DNA from: Parapedobacter pyrenivorans
GTDB taxonomy: Bacteria > Bacteroidota > Bacteroidia > Sphingobacteriales > Sphingobacteriaceae
DNA length: 64,000 nucleotides
Assembly (NCBI RefSeq): GCF_014636865.1
Contig: NZ_BMER01000001.1
Coordinates: 2,592,718 to 2,656,717 of the forward strand
Direction: 5' to 3'
The notes beneath the pieces are model-generated. The model worked only from the letters and a program-made list of their open reading frames with translations. It did no database searches and had not been told where the DNA came from. Positions within the stretch are counted from its first letter, which is position 1; every line of letters starts with the position of its first letter. Position numbers and translations under genes: made by a program. Below are positions 25,731 through 34,508 of the stretch, piece by piece.

Positions 25731-26535
25731 TTTTCTGATAAATATTCTGTGTCTTATTGACTAGCCTGAACTTGTCCGTGAGGTGGTCTGAACGAAGTGT
25801 CTCTTTTGATCCCAGGCAAAGAAAACCAAATAGCGCGAGGCTTGCATAAAGCAAATCCAACACCCGATGTTGTAGTGTGACGTTGAAGTAAATAAGTACA
25901 TTTCGACAGGTAATCAGTTGAAACTCGTTGAATACACCGCCTGACACCAGATTATGGATGGAAAACAAGCTATTTTTGCGTAAATGGTGATGGATGATGG
26001 CTGCGTCGTATCTCGCGGTATAATATTCTGATAACGAATCGCCGGAACCGGTCTGGAAATAGTTGTCGGAATATGCTTTCATCTTTTTCAGATCGATGAT
26101 TCCCCGTTTGGCGTGTTCGATCACATCCGAGTTAATATCGGTACCATATATGAAGGCTCTTTGGTACAAATTCTGCTTTTCGAGTAAGATGGCTAAGGAG
26201 TATACTTCTTCACCGGTAGCACATCCTGCACTCCAAATTTTGATATGTGGAAAGGTGGCAAGGTAGGGGAAGACTTCGTCGCGCAATGCAATATAAAATG
26301 ACGGATCGCGAAACATCTCCGTTACATTGACGGTGATTTCAATGAGAAACTTGTTGAAAAAGCCGGGCGTGTTTGTCAAATTGTCTTTTAAACTGGAGAA
26401 ATCCAGGCTGTATAGATCCATGATACGGGATACACGTCGTTTGAGCGACGCACGCGAATAGCCATTTAAGTCAAAACTGTAAATGTTGTTGACTAATTCG
26501 ATTAATTCTTCCAGGTTCCCAAATGATATACCCAT
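25723..26535 (-). CDS. cheR: CheR-type protein-glutamate O-methyltransferase
   Basis: A 270-residue SAM-dependent methyltransferase. It has the CheR N-terminal helical domain (YSRASLKRRVSRIMDLY), the EITVNVTEMFRDP motif, the SAM-binding IWSAGCATGEEVYSLA, DINSDVIEHA and the ITCRNVLIYFN motif. It overlaps cheB by eight bases and follows the large hybrid kinase by ten bases. With no chemoreceptors nearby, its substrate may be a kinase or an unlinked protein; this CheR/CheB/hybrid-kinase grouping recurs in Bacteroidota and is of uncertain role. Confidence 0.92.
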   Translation of the reverse strand: MGISFGNLEELIELVNNIYSFDLNGYSRASLKRRVSRIMDLYSLDFSSLKDNLTNTPGFFNKFLIEITVNVTEMFRDPSFYIALRDEVFPYLATFPHIKIWSAGCATGEEVYSLAILLEKQNLYQRAFIYGTDINSDVIEHAKRGIIDLKKMKAYSDNYFQTGSGDSLSEYYTARYDAAIIHHHLRKNSLFSIHNLVSGGVFNEFQLITCRNVLIYFNVTLQHRVLDLLYASLALFGFLCLGSKETLRSDHLTDKFRLVNKTQNIYQKIA

Positions 26536-26545
26536 CGTTCTTCGA

Positions 26546-29500
26546 TTAACTTAGCCACACACGCATTAGGGAAAGTAACTTGTTTACGTCCACCGGCTTG
26601 GCGATGTAATCGTTAGCGCCTGCATCCAGTACACGTTGCCGATCCCCCTGCATTGCCTTTGCCGTAATGGCAATCACAGGTAATTTCATGAACTTTTTAA
26701 TGCTTCTGATTTTCATTATGGCTTCATAGCCGTCCATTTCCGGCATCATAATGTCCATCAATACCAGGTCTATCTCTGGATTTTTACGAAGTGCTTCCAA
26801 GGCTTCCAGTCCGTTGTTGGCAGTTTCAATGTGCATCCTATAGGACGCAAATATCGTGCTCAAAGCAAAGATGTTGCGCATATCGTCGTCTGCCAACAAG
26901 ATCCGTTTACCCTCTAACACGTTGTCGAACTGTACCGTTTTCGATTCCGAATGGTTGAACATACGGAGCGGATTGGATATTGATGTATCGTTTTTTACCC
27001 TATTGATAAACAAATTGACTTCATCGAGGATGCGGTTATTGGACTTTTCGGATTTAAGCACCATGGTTTTGGTGTGCTGTGCAATACGGCTGGTCATTTC
27101 GGGATTGAGCTCCATGGCTGTATTGATAATGACCGGAATATCTGTGTATTGGTCGATGTGCTTAATGTCGTCTAGCAGATCCATTCCGGATTTATCGGGA
27201 AGATTAATGTCGAGGATAATGCAGTCGTAGTGTTCGCCAGATTTCAAGGCGTCCATGGCCTGAGCACCGGTAAAGGCCTGCTTTACGTCCACGCCGCTTT
27301 CCAGTAGCCGCGACTTCAGGCTGTCGCTTTGGACTTCGTGATCCTCCACCACCAATACTTTTCTCAGTGGTGATTCGATTGTCTTATGTAGCTGTTCGAA
27401 TACATCGTCCAACGATTTCTTGTCGACCGGTTTTTTGAGGAACCCGATGGCTTCCGCTTCGATCTTATGTTTGCTTGGCCGGTCAGCCGACATCATATGT
27501 ACGGGTATATCCCGGGTATCGGGATTATTCTTGAGCTCTTTGAGTACCGTCCATCCATTCATCACCGGCAGCATAATATCCAAAATGATGGCATCAGGCA
27601 GCTGCTCCAGAGCCATCTGCAAACCGGTGTCACCCTGGTAAGCCGCGAGGGTTTCAAATCCGCGGTCACGGGCGTATGTACCGAGGATATCGGCAAAATT
27701 TCGATCGTCTTCGACAATAAGAAGCCGTTTCGGCCCAGGTTTTTCTTGTGTTATCGAAGACGCTGGTTTGTGTTGTTTTTCTTTTTCGGGTACAGGTTTC
27801 GAGATTTTTCCGTCTTCATCCTGTGGATTGCGGCCAGCGGTATCGGTGCTTTTTAGCGGTAGGAATAGGGTAAAGGTGCTGCCTTTTCCAGATTGGCTTG
27901 TTACGTGGATTTCGCCATTTAGCATGGCTGTAAGTTCGTTGCAGATGGATAGTCCCAATCCCGTACCACCGAATTTGCGGCTGGTGGAACCATCTGCCTG
28001 TTTAAAGGCCTCGAAAATAAGCTGTTGCTTATCCTCTGGGATGCCGATACCGGTATCTATCACGGAAAATGCAATGGCCTCATTTGGCGGCATGCCACCA
28101 AGCATCCCCGCTCTCCAATCCGGAGATTGGCTTGCCAAGCCACAGCGTAATTCTACACGGCCTTTTTCATTGGTGAATTTGAACGCATTGGAGAGCAGGT
28201 TCTTCAACACCTGTTTGAGGCGCTGTTCATCCGTATCAATGGTGGTTGGGGTCCCCTCCGCAATCGTGATGCGGAAGTCGATAGCTTTGCTGTCGGCAAC
28301 ACTGTTGAATAGTTCGAGTAGATCTTGGGCAACGTCGGATAGCGGCGTTTCCTCGATCTGCAATTCTATGTTTCCTGCTTCGATTTTTGACAAATCAAGG
28401 ATGTTATTGATTAAATTGAGGAGATCAGTGCCGGCACTATAGATGACGGATGCATACTTTACCTGGTCGGGCACGAGGTTGCCGGATTTGTTGTCCTCCA
28501 GCAATTTTGCAAGTATGAGTATGCTATTGAGCGGCGTACGCAGTTCGTGGCTCATATTGGCCAGGAACTCTGACTTGTATTTGCCAGACAGTTCCAGCTC
28601 ATTGGCTTTCATTGCAATGGATTGACGAGCCTGTTCGATGGAGAAATTACGTTCTTCCAACTGCCTCGCTTTCTCTTCGAGTTCAAGATTGGCGTGTTTC
28701 AGTTCTTCCTGCTGCACCCGAAGCTCTTCTTCGGACGCCTCCAAAAGATGTGTCTGTTGTATCAACTCGTCGTTGGTCGTCCGTAGTTCTTCCTGTTGTG
28801 CTTCCAGCTCTTCGGCTTGCTGCTGGATTTCTTCAAAGAGGTGGGTAAGTGCTGAATGGTTATGAGCTACTTTGCTGGCCACTGCCAGCGTGACACCGGC
28901 TCGTTGCAGAAACTGCAACGTGGGGGAATTGACTTTGCGGAAGAATCCAATTTCCATCACGCCGAGAATCTCGTCTTCGTACAAAAAAGGCTGTATGACG
29001 ATGTTTTCTGGGGCAGCGTTGCCCAACGATGATGTCACTGTTAAATAGTTTTCGGGTATATCCGATATTACGAGCTGTTTTTTGGAAGCAATGCTTTCGC
29101 CAATCAGCCCTTGGCTTTTCATGATTTTCGGCTCTATATGTTGTTGCGCGGCGGCATAAGAACCAGCATGTACGAATACGTCATCCGTTGATGGGCTTTT
29201 AAGGTAGATGGTTCCGATCTTTGCGTTGACGTGCTGACAAACGGCCTGTATTGCATTCGCAGCGATTTCCTTTTCGCTTCTTCCGCCACGGGTCTGGTCA
29301 TCGAGCGCAGTCAAGCCACTTAGTATCCAATTGTCGGCTTCTTTTTCTTTTGACAGCCTACTTAAGTCGGCATTGGACTTGCGGATGAGCCGTCCCGTCT
29401 TTTTCTGATGCTCAAAGGTCTTCGTGACGTATACCAGTAGCCAAACGATAACCCCAAAAACAAATATGGCGGTGACAATGAAGGTGATCTTGATGCTTTC

Positions 29501-29626
29501 CAGCGTGGCATGCGCGATGTCAATCTGCTTAAATAACAACGACAGGTAAAACAGGCTGGCGAGTAAGATAGCGATCAAAAGAAAAAAACCTAGATAGATA
29601 TGCATCTTAAACGTTAGTTTTTTCAT
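26546..29626 (-). CDS. Large hybrid histidine kinase, TM-GAF-HisKA-HATPase-REC3
   Basis: A 1026-residue protein. Two transmembrane helices (about residues 10-32 and 46-67) are followed by a GAF domain (about 105-255), a Glu/Gln-rich coiled coil (about 262-350), HisKA with His360 in NMSHELRTPLNSI, the ATPase domain (SNAFKFTNEKG, VIDTGIGIP, GGTGLGLSI) and three C-terminal receivers. Their Asp motifs are AIILDIMLPVMNGW, CIILDINLPDKSGM and LVLMDIMMPEMDGY. ATG 29626 is chosen because an upstream in-frame extension has no domain content and overlaps the GNAT gene. It is the first gene of the kinase-cheR-cheB-kinase group; phosphate may be passed on through CheR/CheB or the second kinase. Confidence 0.93.
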   Translation of the reverse strand: MKKLTFKMHIYLGFFLLIAILLASLFYLSLLFKQIDIAHATLESIKITFIVTAIFVFGVIVWLLVYVTKTFEHQKKTGRLIRKSNADLSRLSKEKEADNWILSGLTALDDQTRGGRSEKEIAANAIQAVCQHVNAKIGTIYLKSPSTDDVFVHAGSYAAAQQHIEPKIMKSQGLIGESIASKKQLVISDIPENYLTVTSSLGNAAPENIVIQPFLYEDEILGVMEIGFFRKVNSPTLQFLQRAGVTLAVASKVAHNHSALTHLFEEIQQQAEELEAQQEELRTTNDELIQQTHLLEASEEELRVQQEELKHANLELEEKARQLEERNFSIEQARQSIAMKANELELSGKYKSEFLANMSHELRTPLNSILILAKLLEDNKSGNLVPDQVKYASVIYSAGTDLLNLINNILDLSKIEAGNIELQIEETPLSDVAQDLLELFNSVADSKAIDFRITIAEGTPTTIDTDEQRLKQVLKNLLSNAFKFTNEKGRVELRCGLASQSPDWRAGMLGGMPPNEAIAFSVIDTGIGIPEDKQQLIFEAFKQADGSTSRKFGGTGLGLSICNELTAMLNGEIHVTSQSGKGSTFTLFLPLKSTDTAGRNPQDEDGKISKPVPEKEKQHKPASSITQEKPGPKRLLIVEDDRNFADILGTYARDRGFETLAAYQGDTGLQMALEQLPDAIILDIMLPVMNGWTVLKELKNNPDTRDIPVHMMSADRPSKHKIEAEAIGFLKKPVDKKSLDDVFEQLHKTIESPLRKVLVVEDHEVQSDSLKSRLLESGVDVKQAFTGAQAMDALKSGEHYDCIILDINLPDKSGMDLLDDIKHIDQYTDIPVIINTAMELNPEMTSRIAQHTKTMVLKSEKSNNRILDEVNLFINRVKNDTSISNPLRMFNHSESKTVQFDNVLEGKRILLADDDMRNIFALSTIFASYRMHIETANNGLEALEALRKNPEIDLVLMDIMMPEMDGYEAIMKIRSIKKFMKLPVIAITAKAMQGDRQRVLDAGANDYIAKPVDVNKLLSLMRVWLS

Positions 29627-29714
29627 AGCCAACCGAATCGTTTTTTTTTCAAAAATACAAAAAGTCCAAATATGAAGGCCTGTCCAACAGAAAACGATCG
29701 AACAACATCCATGG

Positions 29715-30881
29715 TTAAAGGATAGGGTGCCTTTCAAATGGCTGGGTGCGGTCAAACAGGTATCGGTAGGTATGGTGGGTTTTATAGACGCTGCCGCCGA
29801 TGTGCCGGGCCACATTCATCATCTTCGGGTTAAAATCGCCAATCCAATTCATCTGCACTTCTTCATAATGCGAACGGGAGGGATCCTGCAAGACTTTCGT
29901 AGCCGTCACCACCAGTGCTGCTTCTACGCCTTTCCGCTGGTGCGCTGGCACAACACCGAATACGATACCAAACATGGTTTTGCAGCGTTTCGTCCATCGG
30001 TTCCAAATAAACCGGATTTTTCCCGATAGCGTCAGTCGCCCATTCATGTATTTAACAATCAATTGGTTAACATCCGGGATGTTGACCCAAAAGGCTACGG
30101 GTTGTTCATGGTGATAGGCAAACCAAATGATATTCGGATCGATGATAGGTTTCATGCTTTGCATCAGCTTACTGGCGTCCTCCAGACTCATCGGGCTTAC
30201 CCCTTCATGCTTGGCCCATGCTTCATTATATACGGTACAGAAATCTGCAGCCGCCTTATCAAGTCGTCTCCGGTCTATCGGAGCGAAGGTATAGCCCGTA
30301 TCTTTCATGGCATGAATCGCTTTTTCACCTATCCTGCTGGAGAGCTTGGTTGCAATCTCTCGCCGATAGGTAAATTGCTTGAAAAACACTTCAAATCCAT
30401 AGTGCTCAAAAAGCTGCTGGTAGTATGGGGGGTTGTAATTGCAGCAATAGCATGGCGGATGGAACCCATCGACAAGCAAACCCCACCAGCGCTCCCGGTT
30501 GCCAAAGTTGATCGGGCCGTCCATGGCTTGTATGCCTGCTTTTGATAACCATTCCTTTGCCGTATCAAAAAGTATATCAGCCGCCCTTTGATCATCAATG
30601 CATTCAAAGAACCCGCACCCACCGACGGGAAGTTCATCGCGTTCGAATGTGTCTAAACTGTAAAATGCGGCTATGCGACCGATGGTGCGGCCTGCATCGT
30701 CATGAAGCAACCAACGCGCACAATGCCCGTTTTCATAACGGGGATTTATGAGTGGGTCGAATACGTGATGCACGTCGCTATCGAACGGTCTGATATAATG
30801 CGGGTCATCTCGATAAAGTGCCGGTGCCATCGTGATAAACAGCTGTTCCAGTTCTTTTCCAACTACAGGCAGAATTTTCAT
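29715..30881 (-). CDS. GNAT-fold N-acyltransferase-like protein
   Basis: A 388-residue soluble protein that belongs to a conserved bacterial family with a C-terminal GNAT-like acyl-CoA N-acyltransferase fold. Visible marks are WLLHDDAGRTIGRIAAFYS in the N-terminal half and FGVVPAHQRKGVEAALVVTATK, which resembles the acetyl-CoA pyrophosphate loop, in the C-terminal half. The Cys-rich stretch GFHPPCYCCNYNPPYYQQLFEHYGF lies between. Substrate is unknown. It sits 88 bases upstream of the hybrid kinase on the same strand. Confidence 0.75.
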   Translation of the reverse strand: MKILPVVGKELEQLFITMAPALYRDDPHYIRPFDSDVHHVFDPLINPRYENGHCARWLLHDDAGRTIGRIAAFYSLDTFERDELPVGGCGFFECIDDQRAADILFDTAKEWLSKAGIQAMDGPINFGNRERWWGLLVDGFHPPCYCCNYNPPYYQQLFEHYGFEVFFKQFTYRREIATKLSSRIGEKAIHAMKDTGYTFAPIDRRRLDKAAADFCTVYNEAWAKHEGVSPMSLEDASKLMQSMKPIIDPNIIWFAYHHEQPVAFWVNIPDVNQLIVKYMNGRLTLSGKIRFIWNRWTKRCKTMFGIVFGVVPAHQRKGVEAALVVTATKVLQDPSRSHYEEVQMNWIGDFNPKMMNVARHIGGSVYKTHHTYRYLFDRTQPFERHPIL

Positions 30882-31080
30882 AAAAAAGACATGGTAAACT
30901 CAAAACGCTTTAAAAGTAGGGGTTTGTGTCCGTTTATGCAAGAAATGACCTATTCGGAAGCTTTGCAAAAAAAAACATATTGCTTGCAACGTATGGTGAT
31001 TTATGGCGTCTTATTTTGAGAAAGTAAATACTATGTAACCAGCAGGTTCCATAAGGCCGTTAAAATTAAACAAATTACGA

Positions 31081-31800
31081 ATGAAATTAAGATTGTCATC
31101 GTTAGGTTGGTTAGCGTTAGTGCTGCCAGTCTTTTGTGTGGGGTTGGCCCACGCTGCTTCCTCGCTGTCGATTCAGGACGAAGTCCGGGATGTCTCCGGG
31201 TTTCATGCACTATCCAATAGTGGCAGTATCGAAGTGGAAGTGCGTTTTGGTAGCAGTGAATCTGTGAGGCTGGAGGGCGATGGGGCCGCCATCCGGGAGA
31301 TAGAGACCGTGGTAGAAGGCGGCACATTGAAAATCAGGTATCGGAAGCGGTCTGAGTCAGGTGGTCGCAACTGGGGTAAAGTGACAGCCTTTGTAACCGC
31401 TAAGCAGCTGGATGCACTCTCACAGTCGGGCTCGGGCAGAATCGCCGTAATCGGAGCGGTTTCGGGTAAGGAGCTGAATGCCGCCCTGAGCGGGTCTGGA
31501 CGGATAGCCTTCGAGTCTGATGCCAGTGTGATCAACGCATCCATCAGTGGTTCGGGGCGGATAGTTGCCAATGGGAATGCTACCGAAAGTAATATTTCCA
31601 TCAGCGGCTCGGGCCGGTTTGATGGGGGCGATCTGAAGACCCAGTCTGCCAGCCTTAAAATATCAGGTTCAGGAAACATTTCCATTCATGCTGATCGGCA
31701 ATTGGATGCCGCCATCAGCGGGTCCGGTAATGTCAGTTACAGCGGTAATGCAGAGACCAATGTGCGGACATCCGGCTCGGGACGGGTCCGGAAAATTTAA
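31081..31800 (+). CDS. Secreted GIN-domain (DUF2807) protein with seven SGSG rungs
   Basis: A 239-residue protein with a signal peptide (MKLRLSSLGWLALVLPVFCVGLAHAA) followed by a right-handed beta-helix-like DUF2807/GIN domain. Seven copies of a Ser-Gly-Ser-Gly motif (mostly ISGSGR) recur about every 19-20 residues between roughly residues 115 and 235, each one marking a rung of the predicted helix. Family members are called putative autotransporter adhesin heads, but no autotransporter is evident here, and they are common exported proteins in Bacteroidota. FloA follows in the same direction after 134 bases. Confidence 0.88.
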   Translation: MKLRLSSLGWLALVLPVFCVGLAHAASSLSIQDEVRDVSGFHALSNSGSIEVEVRFGSSESVRLEGDGAAIREIETVVEGGTLKIRYRKRSESGGRNWGKVTAFVTAKQLDALSQSGSGRIAVIGAVSGKELNAALSGSGRIAFESDASVINASISGSGRIVANGNATESNISISGSGRFDGGDLKTQSASLKISGSGNISIHADRQLDAAISGSGNVSYSGNAETNVRTSGSGRVRKI

Positions 31801-31934
31801 CATGCCGACAAGCGTAACCGTCGGTAGCTCGGGATTAGCAGGCACTGCGCAAACTGTTTTCAGTCTTTTTTGAATTGACTGCGAAAAAGTCATATCTTTA
31901 GGAGCTTTAAACGCTTTTAAACTTATTGAACCTT

Positions 31935-32936
31935 ATGGATCCCAGCTTCACTCCAATTTTGATGATCGTAGGAGCAATTGTAGCATTTTTTATCTTGCTT
32001 TATCTGCTCCCCGTAAACCTGTGGTTTACCGCCCAGTTATCAGGCGTCCGCGTCAACCTGCTAAACCTGTTGTTGATGCGTTTGCGCAAAGTTTCACCGG
32101 CGCTGGTCACCAACGCAATGATTACCTCCACCAAAGCCGGATTAAATATCTCGTCAAATGAGATTGAAACCCATTTTTTGGCCGGTGGCAATGTCAACAA
32201 CGTGATTAAGGCGTTGATTTCTGCCGATAAGGCGAACATTCCATTGGATTTCAAATTGGCTACGGCTATTGACCTCGCCGGGCGCGATGTGTTCGACGCG
32301 GTACAGCTATCGGTCAATCCACGGGTTATCAATACGCCCCCCGTGGCTGCAGTAGCCAAAGACGGTATCCAACTCATTGCCAAAGCGCGGGTGACGGTAA
32401 GGGCAAACATCAACCAATTGGTGGGCGGTGCCGGTGAGGAAACCATCCTTGCCCGTGTAGGGGAGGGGATCGTGACAACTATCGGTTCGGCGCTTAATCA
32501 TAAAGAAGTGTTGGAGAATCCCGACCGTATTTCAAAGACCGTGTTGGCCAAAGGGCTGGACAGTGGCACGGCATTCGAGATCCTGTCTATCGATATTGCT
32601 GACATTGATATTGGTGAAAACGTAGGTGCAAAATTACAGACCGACCAAGCCGAGGCAGATCTCAAAGTTGCAAACGCGCGTGCCGAAGAGCGCCGAGCAA
32701 TGGCCGTGGCATCCGAACAGGAAATGCGCTCCAAGGCGCAGGAGGCCCGCGCGAAGGTTATCGAGGCGGAAGCACAGGTACCTCTTGCCATGGCCGAGGC
32801 ATTTCGGAACGGCAATCTGGGGGTGATGGATTATTATAAGATGCAGAATATCCAAGCCGATACCGATATGCGCGGTTCTATTGCCAAGCCAGGCGGAGAT
32901 ACAAGCAAAGGGGGCGAAGGCGACCGGAAAAAATAG
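31935..32936 (+). CDS. floA: Flotillin-like protein FloA
   Basis: A 333-residue protein with an N-terminal membrane segment (about residues 7-28), then the conserved core [29 protein letters not shown] and a flotillin/band-7-like domain, and an Ala/Glu/Arg-rich coiled coil (about 230-300). This matches FloA (YqfA), which organises membrane microdomains and affects secretion and signalling in bacteria. The ATG at 31935 (MDPSFTPI) is chosen over a TTG three codons upstream. A strong terminator follows. A different flotillin (floT-like) is encoded 5 kb away. Confidence 0.93.
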   Translation: MDPSFTPILMIVGAIVAFFILLYLLPVNLWFTAQLSGVRVNLLNLLLMRLRKVSPALVTNAMITSTKAGLNISSNEIETHFLAGGNVNNVIKALISADKANIPLDFKLATAIDLAGRDVFDAVQLSVNPRVINTPPVAAVAKDGIQLIAKARVTVRANINQLVGGAGEETILARVGEGIVTTIGSALNHKEVLENPDRISKTVLAKGLDSGTAFEILSIDIADIDIGENVGAKLQTDQAEADLKVANARAEERRAMAVASEQEMRSKAQEARAKVIEAEAQVPLAMAEAFRNGNLGVMDYYKMQNIQADTDMRGSIAKPGGDTSKGGEGDRKK

Positions 32937-32952
32937 AAAAGCCTTAAAAACA

Positions 32953-32979
32953 AAACCCCGGTGATGGGCACCGGGGTTT
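32953..32979 (+). terminator. Rho-independent terminator after floA
   Basis: AAACCCCGGTG at 32953-32963 pairs perfectly with CACCGGGGTTT at 32969-32979 around a five-base loop, 16 bases past the floA stop. The following bases are GTTTAC, so the T-run is weak but the stem is strong. Confidence 0.85.
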
Positions 32980-33368
32980 GTTTACTAACCAATTATAAAC
33001 CTAAATTATGAAAAGACAATAATAAATTCCCGCAACTATCCGGGTTAATCATAGTGCAAAAATAAACACTATTTTGTTATTTCTAATGAAACTTTTGTTA
33101 ATAAATTGTCAAAAGAACATTGTTTGAACCTGCCTTAATGATATCGCTTCGGCGTTCATAAGGGTTGTTTCAAACACCGTGCCAAAAAAATCGATAGATA
33201 AGTAATGTTTTTCAATGATCTAATCAAGCGCGGGCTCTGATCCCTCGACGGCCAACAACTTCACTAAACAAGACAACTTGTGCGCATAATTGACACCGAT
33301 GTTTTTTTATTGGAATGGACTGGATTTCTTATTTTGTGTTAAGTTTGACGTCAAATTGTCGGTGTGTC
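32980..33368. other. Intergenic region between floA and KdsC-like gene
   Basis: AT-rich. It contains the promoter of the next gene (TAAGTTTG at 33340-33347) and, at 33008, a five-codon open frame MKRQ-stop in a sequence context (ACCTAAATTATG) resembling Bacteroidota gene starts. I see no RNA gene or repeat of note. Confidence 0.4.
33340..33347 (+). promoter_or_regulatory. -7 box of KdsC-like gene
   Basis: TAAGTTTG matches TAnnTTTG and ends 21 bases before the ATG at 33369. No TTG at the best spacing was found. Confidence 0.45.
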
Positions 33369-33863
33369 ATGTTATTTAATCGATTGAAACGGGTAAAAGC
33401 CTTCATGTTTGCTGTAGATGGTGTTTTAACGGATGGAAAGATTTGGCTGACGCCAGGTGGCGAGCAGTTGCACCGCTTGGACGGCAAGGATGACTATGCC
33501 CTACAGCTAGCCATAAAGCGAGACTATCCGATTGCTGTAGTGAGCGCGGGCAATCTCCAGGGGGTAAAAAGAAGGATGGAATTCATTGGGGGGGTAGACT
33601 TATTCTTTGGTGTTGATGACAAAAAGGCGGTGCTGCACGATTGGCTGTCGCACAAGGGGCTGACGGCCGGAGACGTGCTTTATATGGGAAGTGATATCCC
33701 GGATTTATTAGGTATGCAACTTGCTGGGTTCGCGACATGCCCTGCGGATGCAGCGACCGAAGTCAGGGCGGTAGCTGCATACATCTCATTTTGTAGAGGT
33801 GGCGATGGCGCCGTCCGGGATGTCGTCGAAAAAGTGATGAAACTTCAAGATACGTGGGTATGA
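33369..33863 (+). CDS. KdsC-like HAD protein with altered catalytic residues
   Basis: A 164-residue protein of the KdsC (Kdo-8-phosphate phosphatase) class by length and pattern (VKAFMFAVDGVLTDGKIWL, HRLDGKDDYALQLAIKRDYPIAVVSAGN, LYMGSDIPDLLGMQLAGF). KdsC enzymes carry DxD at the nucleophile, but here the first Asp is Ala15 (codon GCT) while Asp17 remains. The motif IV first Asp is Ser108 in GSDIPD. Both changes argue against phosphatase activity. The gene overlaps maf by four bases (ATGA), so the two are translated together. It may be a structural or regulatory remnant, with true KdsC elsewhere. Confidence 0.85.
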   Translation: MLFNRLKRVKAFMFAVDGVLTDGKIWLTPGGEQLHRLDGKDDYALQLAIKRDYPIAVVSAGNLQGVKRRMEFIGGVDLFFGVDDKKAVLHDWLSHKGLTAGDVLYMGSDIPDLLGMQLAGFATCPADAATEVRAVAAYISFCRGGDGAVRDVVEKVMKLQDTWV

Positions 33864-34417
33864 AAATCATCCTCGCCTCCCAATCACCACGCCGCCGTGA
33901 ATTGTTGGCCCTTATGGGCATTCCTTTCGAAGTCGCCCTGCGGGAAGTGGATGAATCCTTTCCAGATCAGTTGGACCCCATCGCAGCTGTCCGGCATATT
34001 GCCGAAAAGAAGGCAAGGGCTTTTATCGATGGCGCGAAAGACGAGTTGGTTATCACAGCGGATACCATTGTCACTATCGACGGCCAGATACTGGGTAAGC
34101 CGGTAGATGCCGTCCATGCCACCGAAATGCTTACGCAATTGTCCGGGCAGAAACACGAGGTCATCACGGCGGTGGCATTACTCCATAAGGGTAAAATCAA
34201 ACTATTCCATGAAGTAACGGAGGTTTATTTCCGGGTGATCACCATTGAAGAAATTGAACATTACATCGAGCATTTCAAACCTTTTGATAAAGCGGGAGCA
34301 TATGGCATTCAGGAATGGATTGGTGTTGTGGCCGTCGACAAAATCGTGGGTTCCTATATGAATGTGGTCGGTCTTCCTACCGCAAGACTAAGCAAGGAAT
34401 TGCACAACTTCCTTTAG
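33860..34417 (+). CDS. maf: Maf-like nucleotide pyrophosphatase
   Basis: A 185-residue Maf/YhdE-type protein. It has the SQSPRRRELLALMGIPFE motif near the N-terminus, EKKARA, VITADTIV and KPFDKAGAYGIQE, all conserved in nucleoside triphosphate pyrophosphatases that hydrolyse dTTP, UTP or related modified NTPs. ATG 33860 is chosen because it overlaps the previous stop by four bases and gives the family N-terminus MKIILASQSPRR; a GTG two codons earlier is also possible. Confidence 0.95.
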   Translation: MKIILASQSPRRRELLALMGIPFEVALREVDESFPDQLDPIAAVRHIAEKKARAFIDGAKDELVITADTIVTIDGQILGKPVDAVHATEMLTQLSGQKHEVITAVALLHKGKIKLFHEVTEVYFRVITIEEIEHYIEHFKPFDKAGAYGIQEWIGVVAVDKIVGSYMNVVGLPTARLSKELHNFL

Positions 34418-34470
34418 CGAATGAAGATGAGAAAATTTGATATTGAGAGACTGACGAACGCTTAAGGATA

Positions 34471-34505
34471 AACATTAAGGAGCAAGCGCTCCTTAATGTT
34501 TGTTC
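34471..34505. terminator. Bidirectional terminator between maf and TonB receptor
   Basis: AACATTAAGGAGC at 34471-34483 pairs perfectly with GCTCCTTAATGTT at 34488-34500 around a four-base loop, with T-rich sequence following on the plus strand. It lies between the convergent maf and TonB receptor stops, so it can serve both. Confidence 0.8.
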
Positions 34506-34508
34506 TTT

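Noticed and set aside
29627-29815. N-terminal extension of the large hybrid kinase
   Set aside because: The extra residues carry no domain or signal and overlap the GNAT gene; ATG 29626 places the first transmembrane helix at the N-terminus.
33008-33022. Five-codon frame MKRQ after the floA terminator
   Set aside because: It has a gene-like context but is too short to be a gene and has no regulatory codon run.
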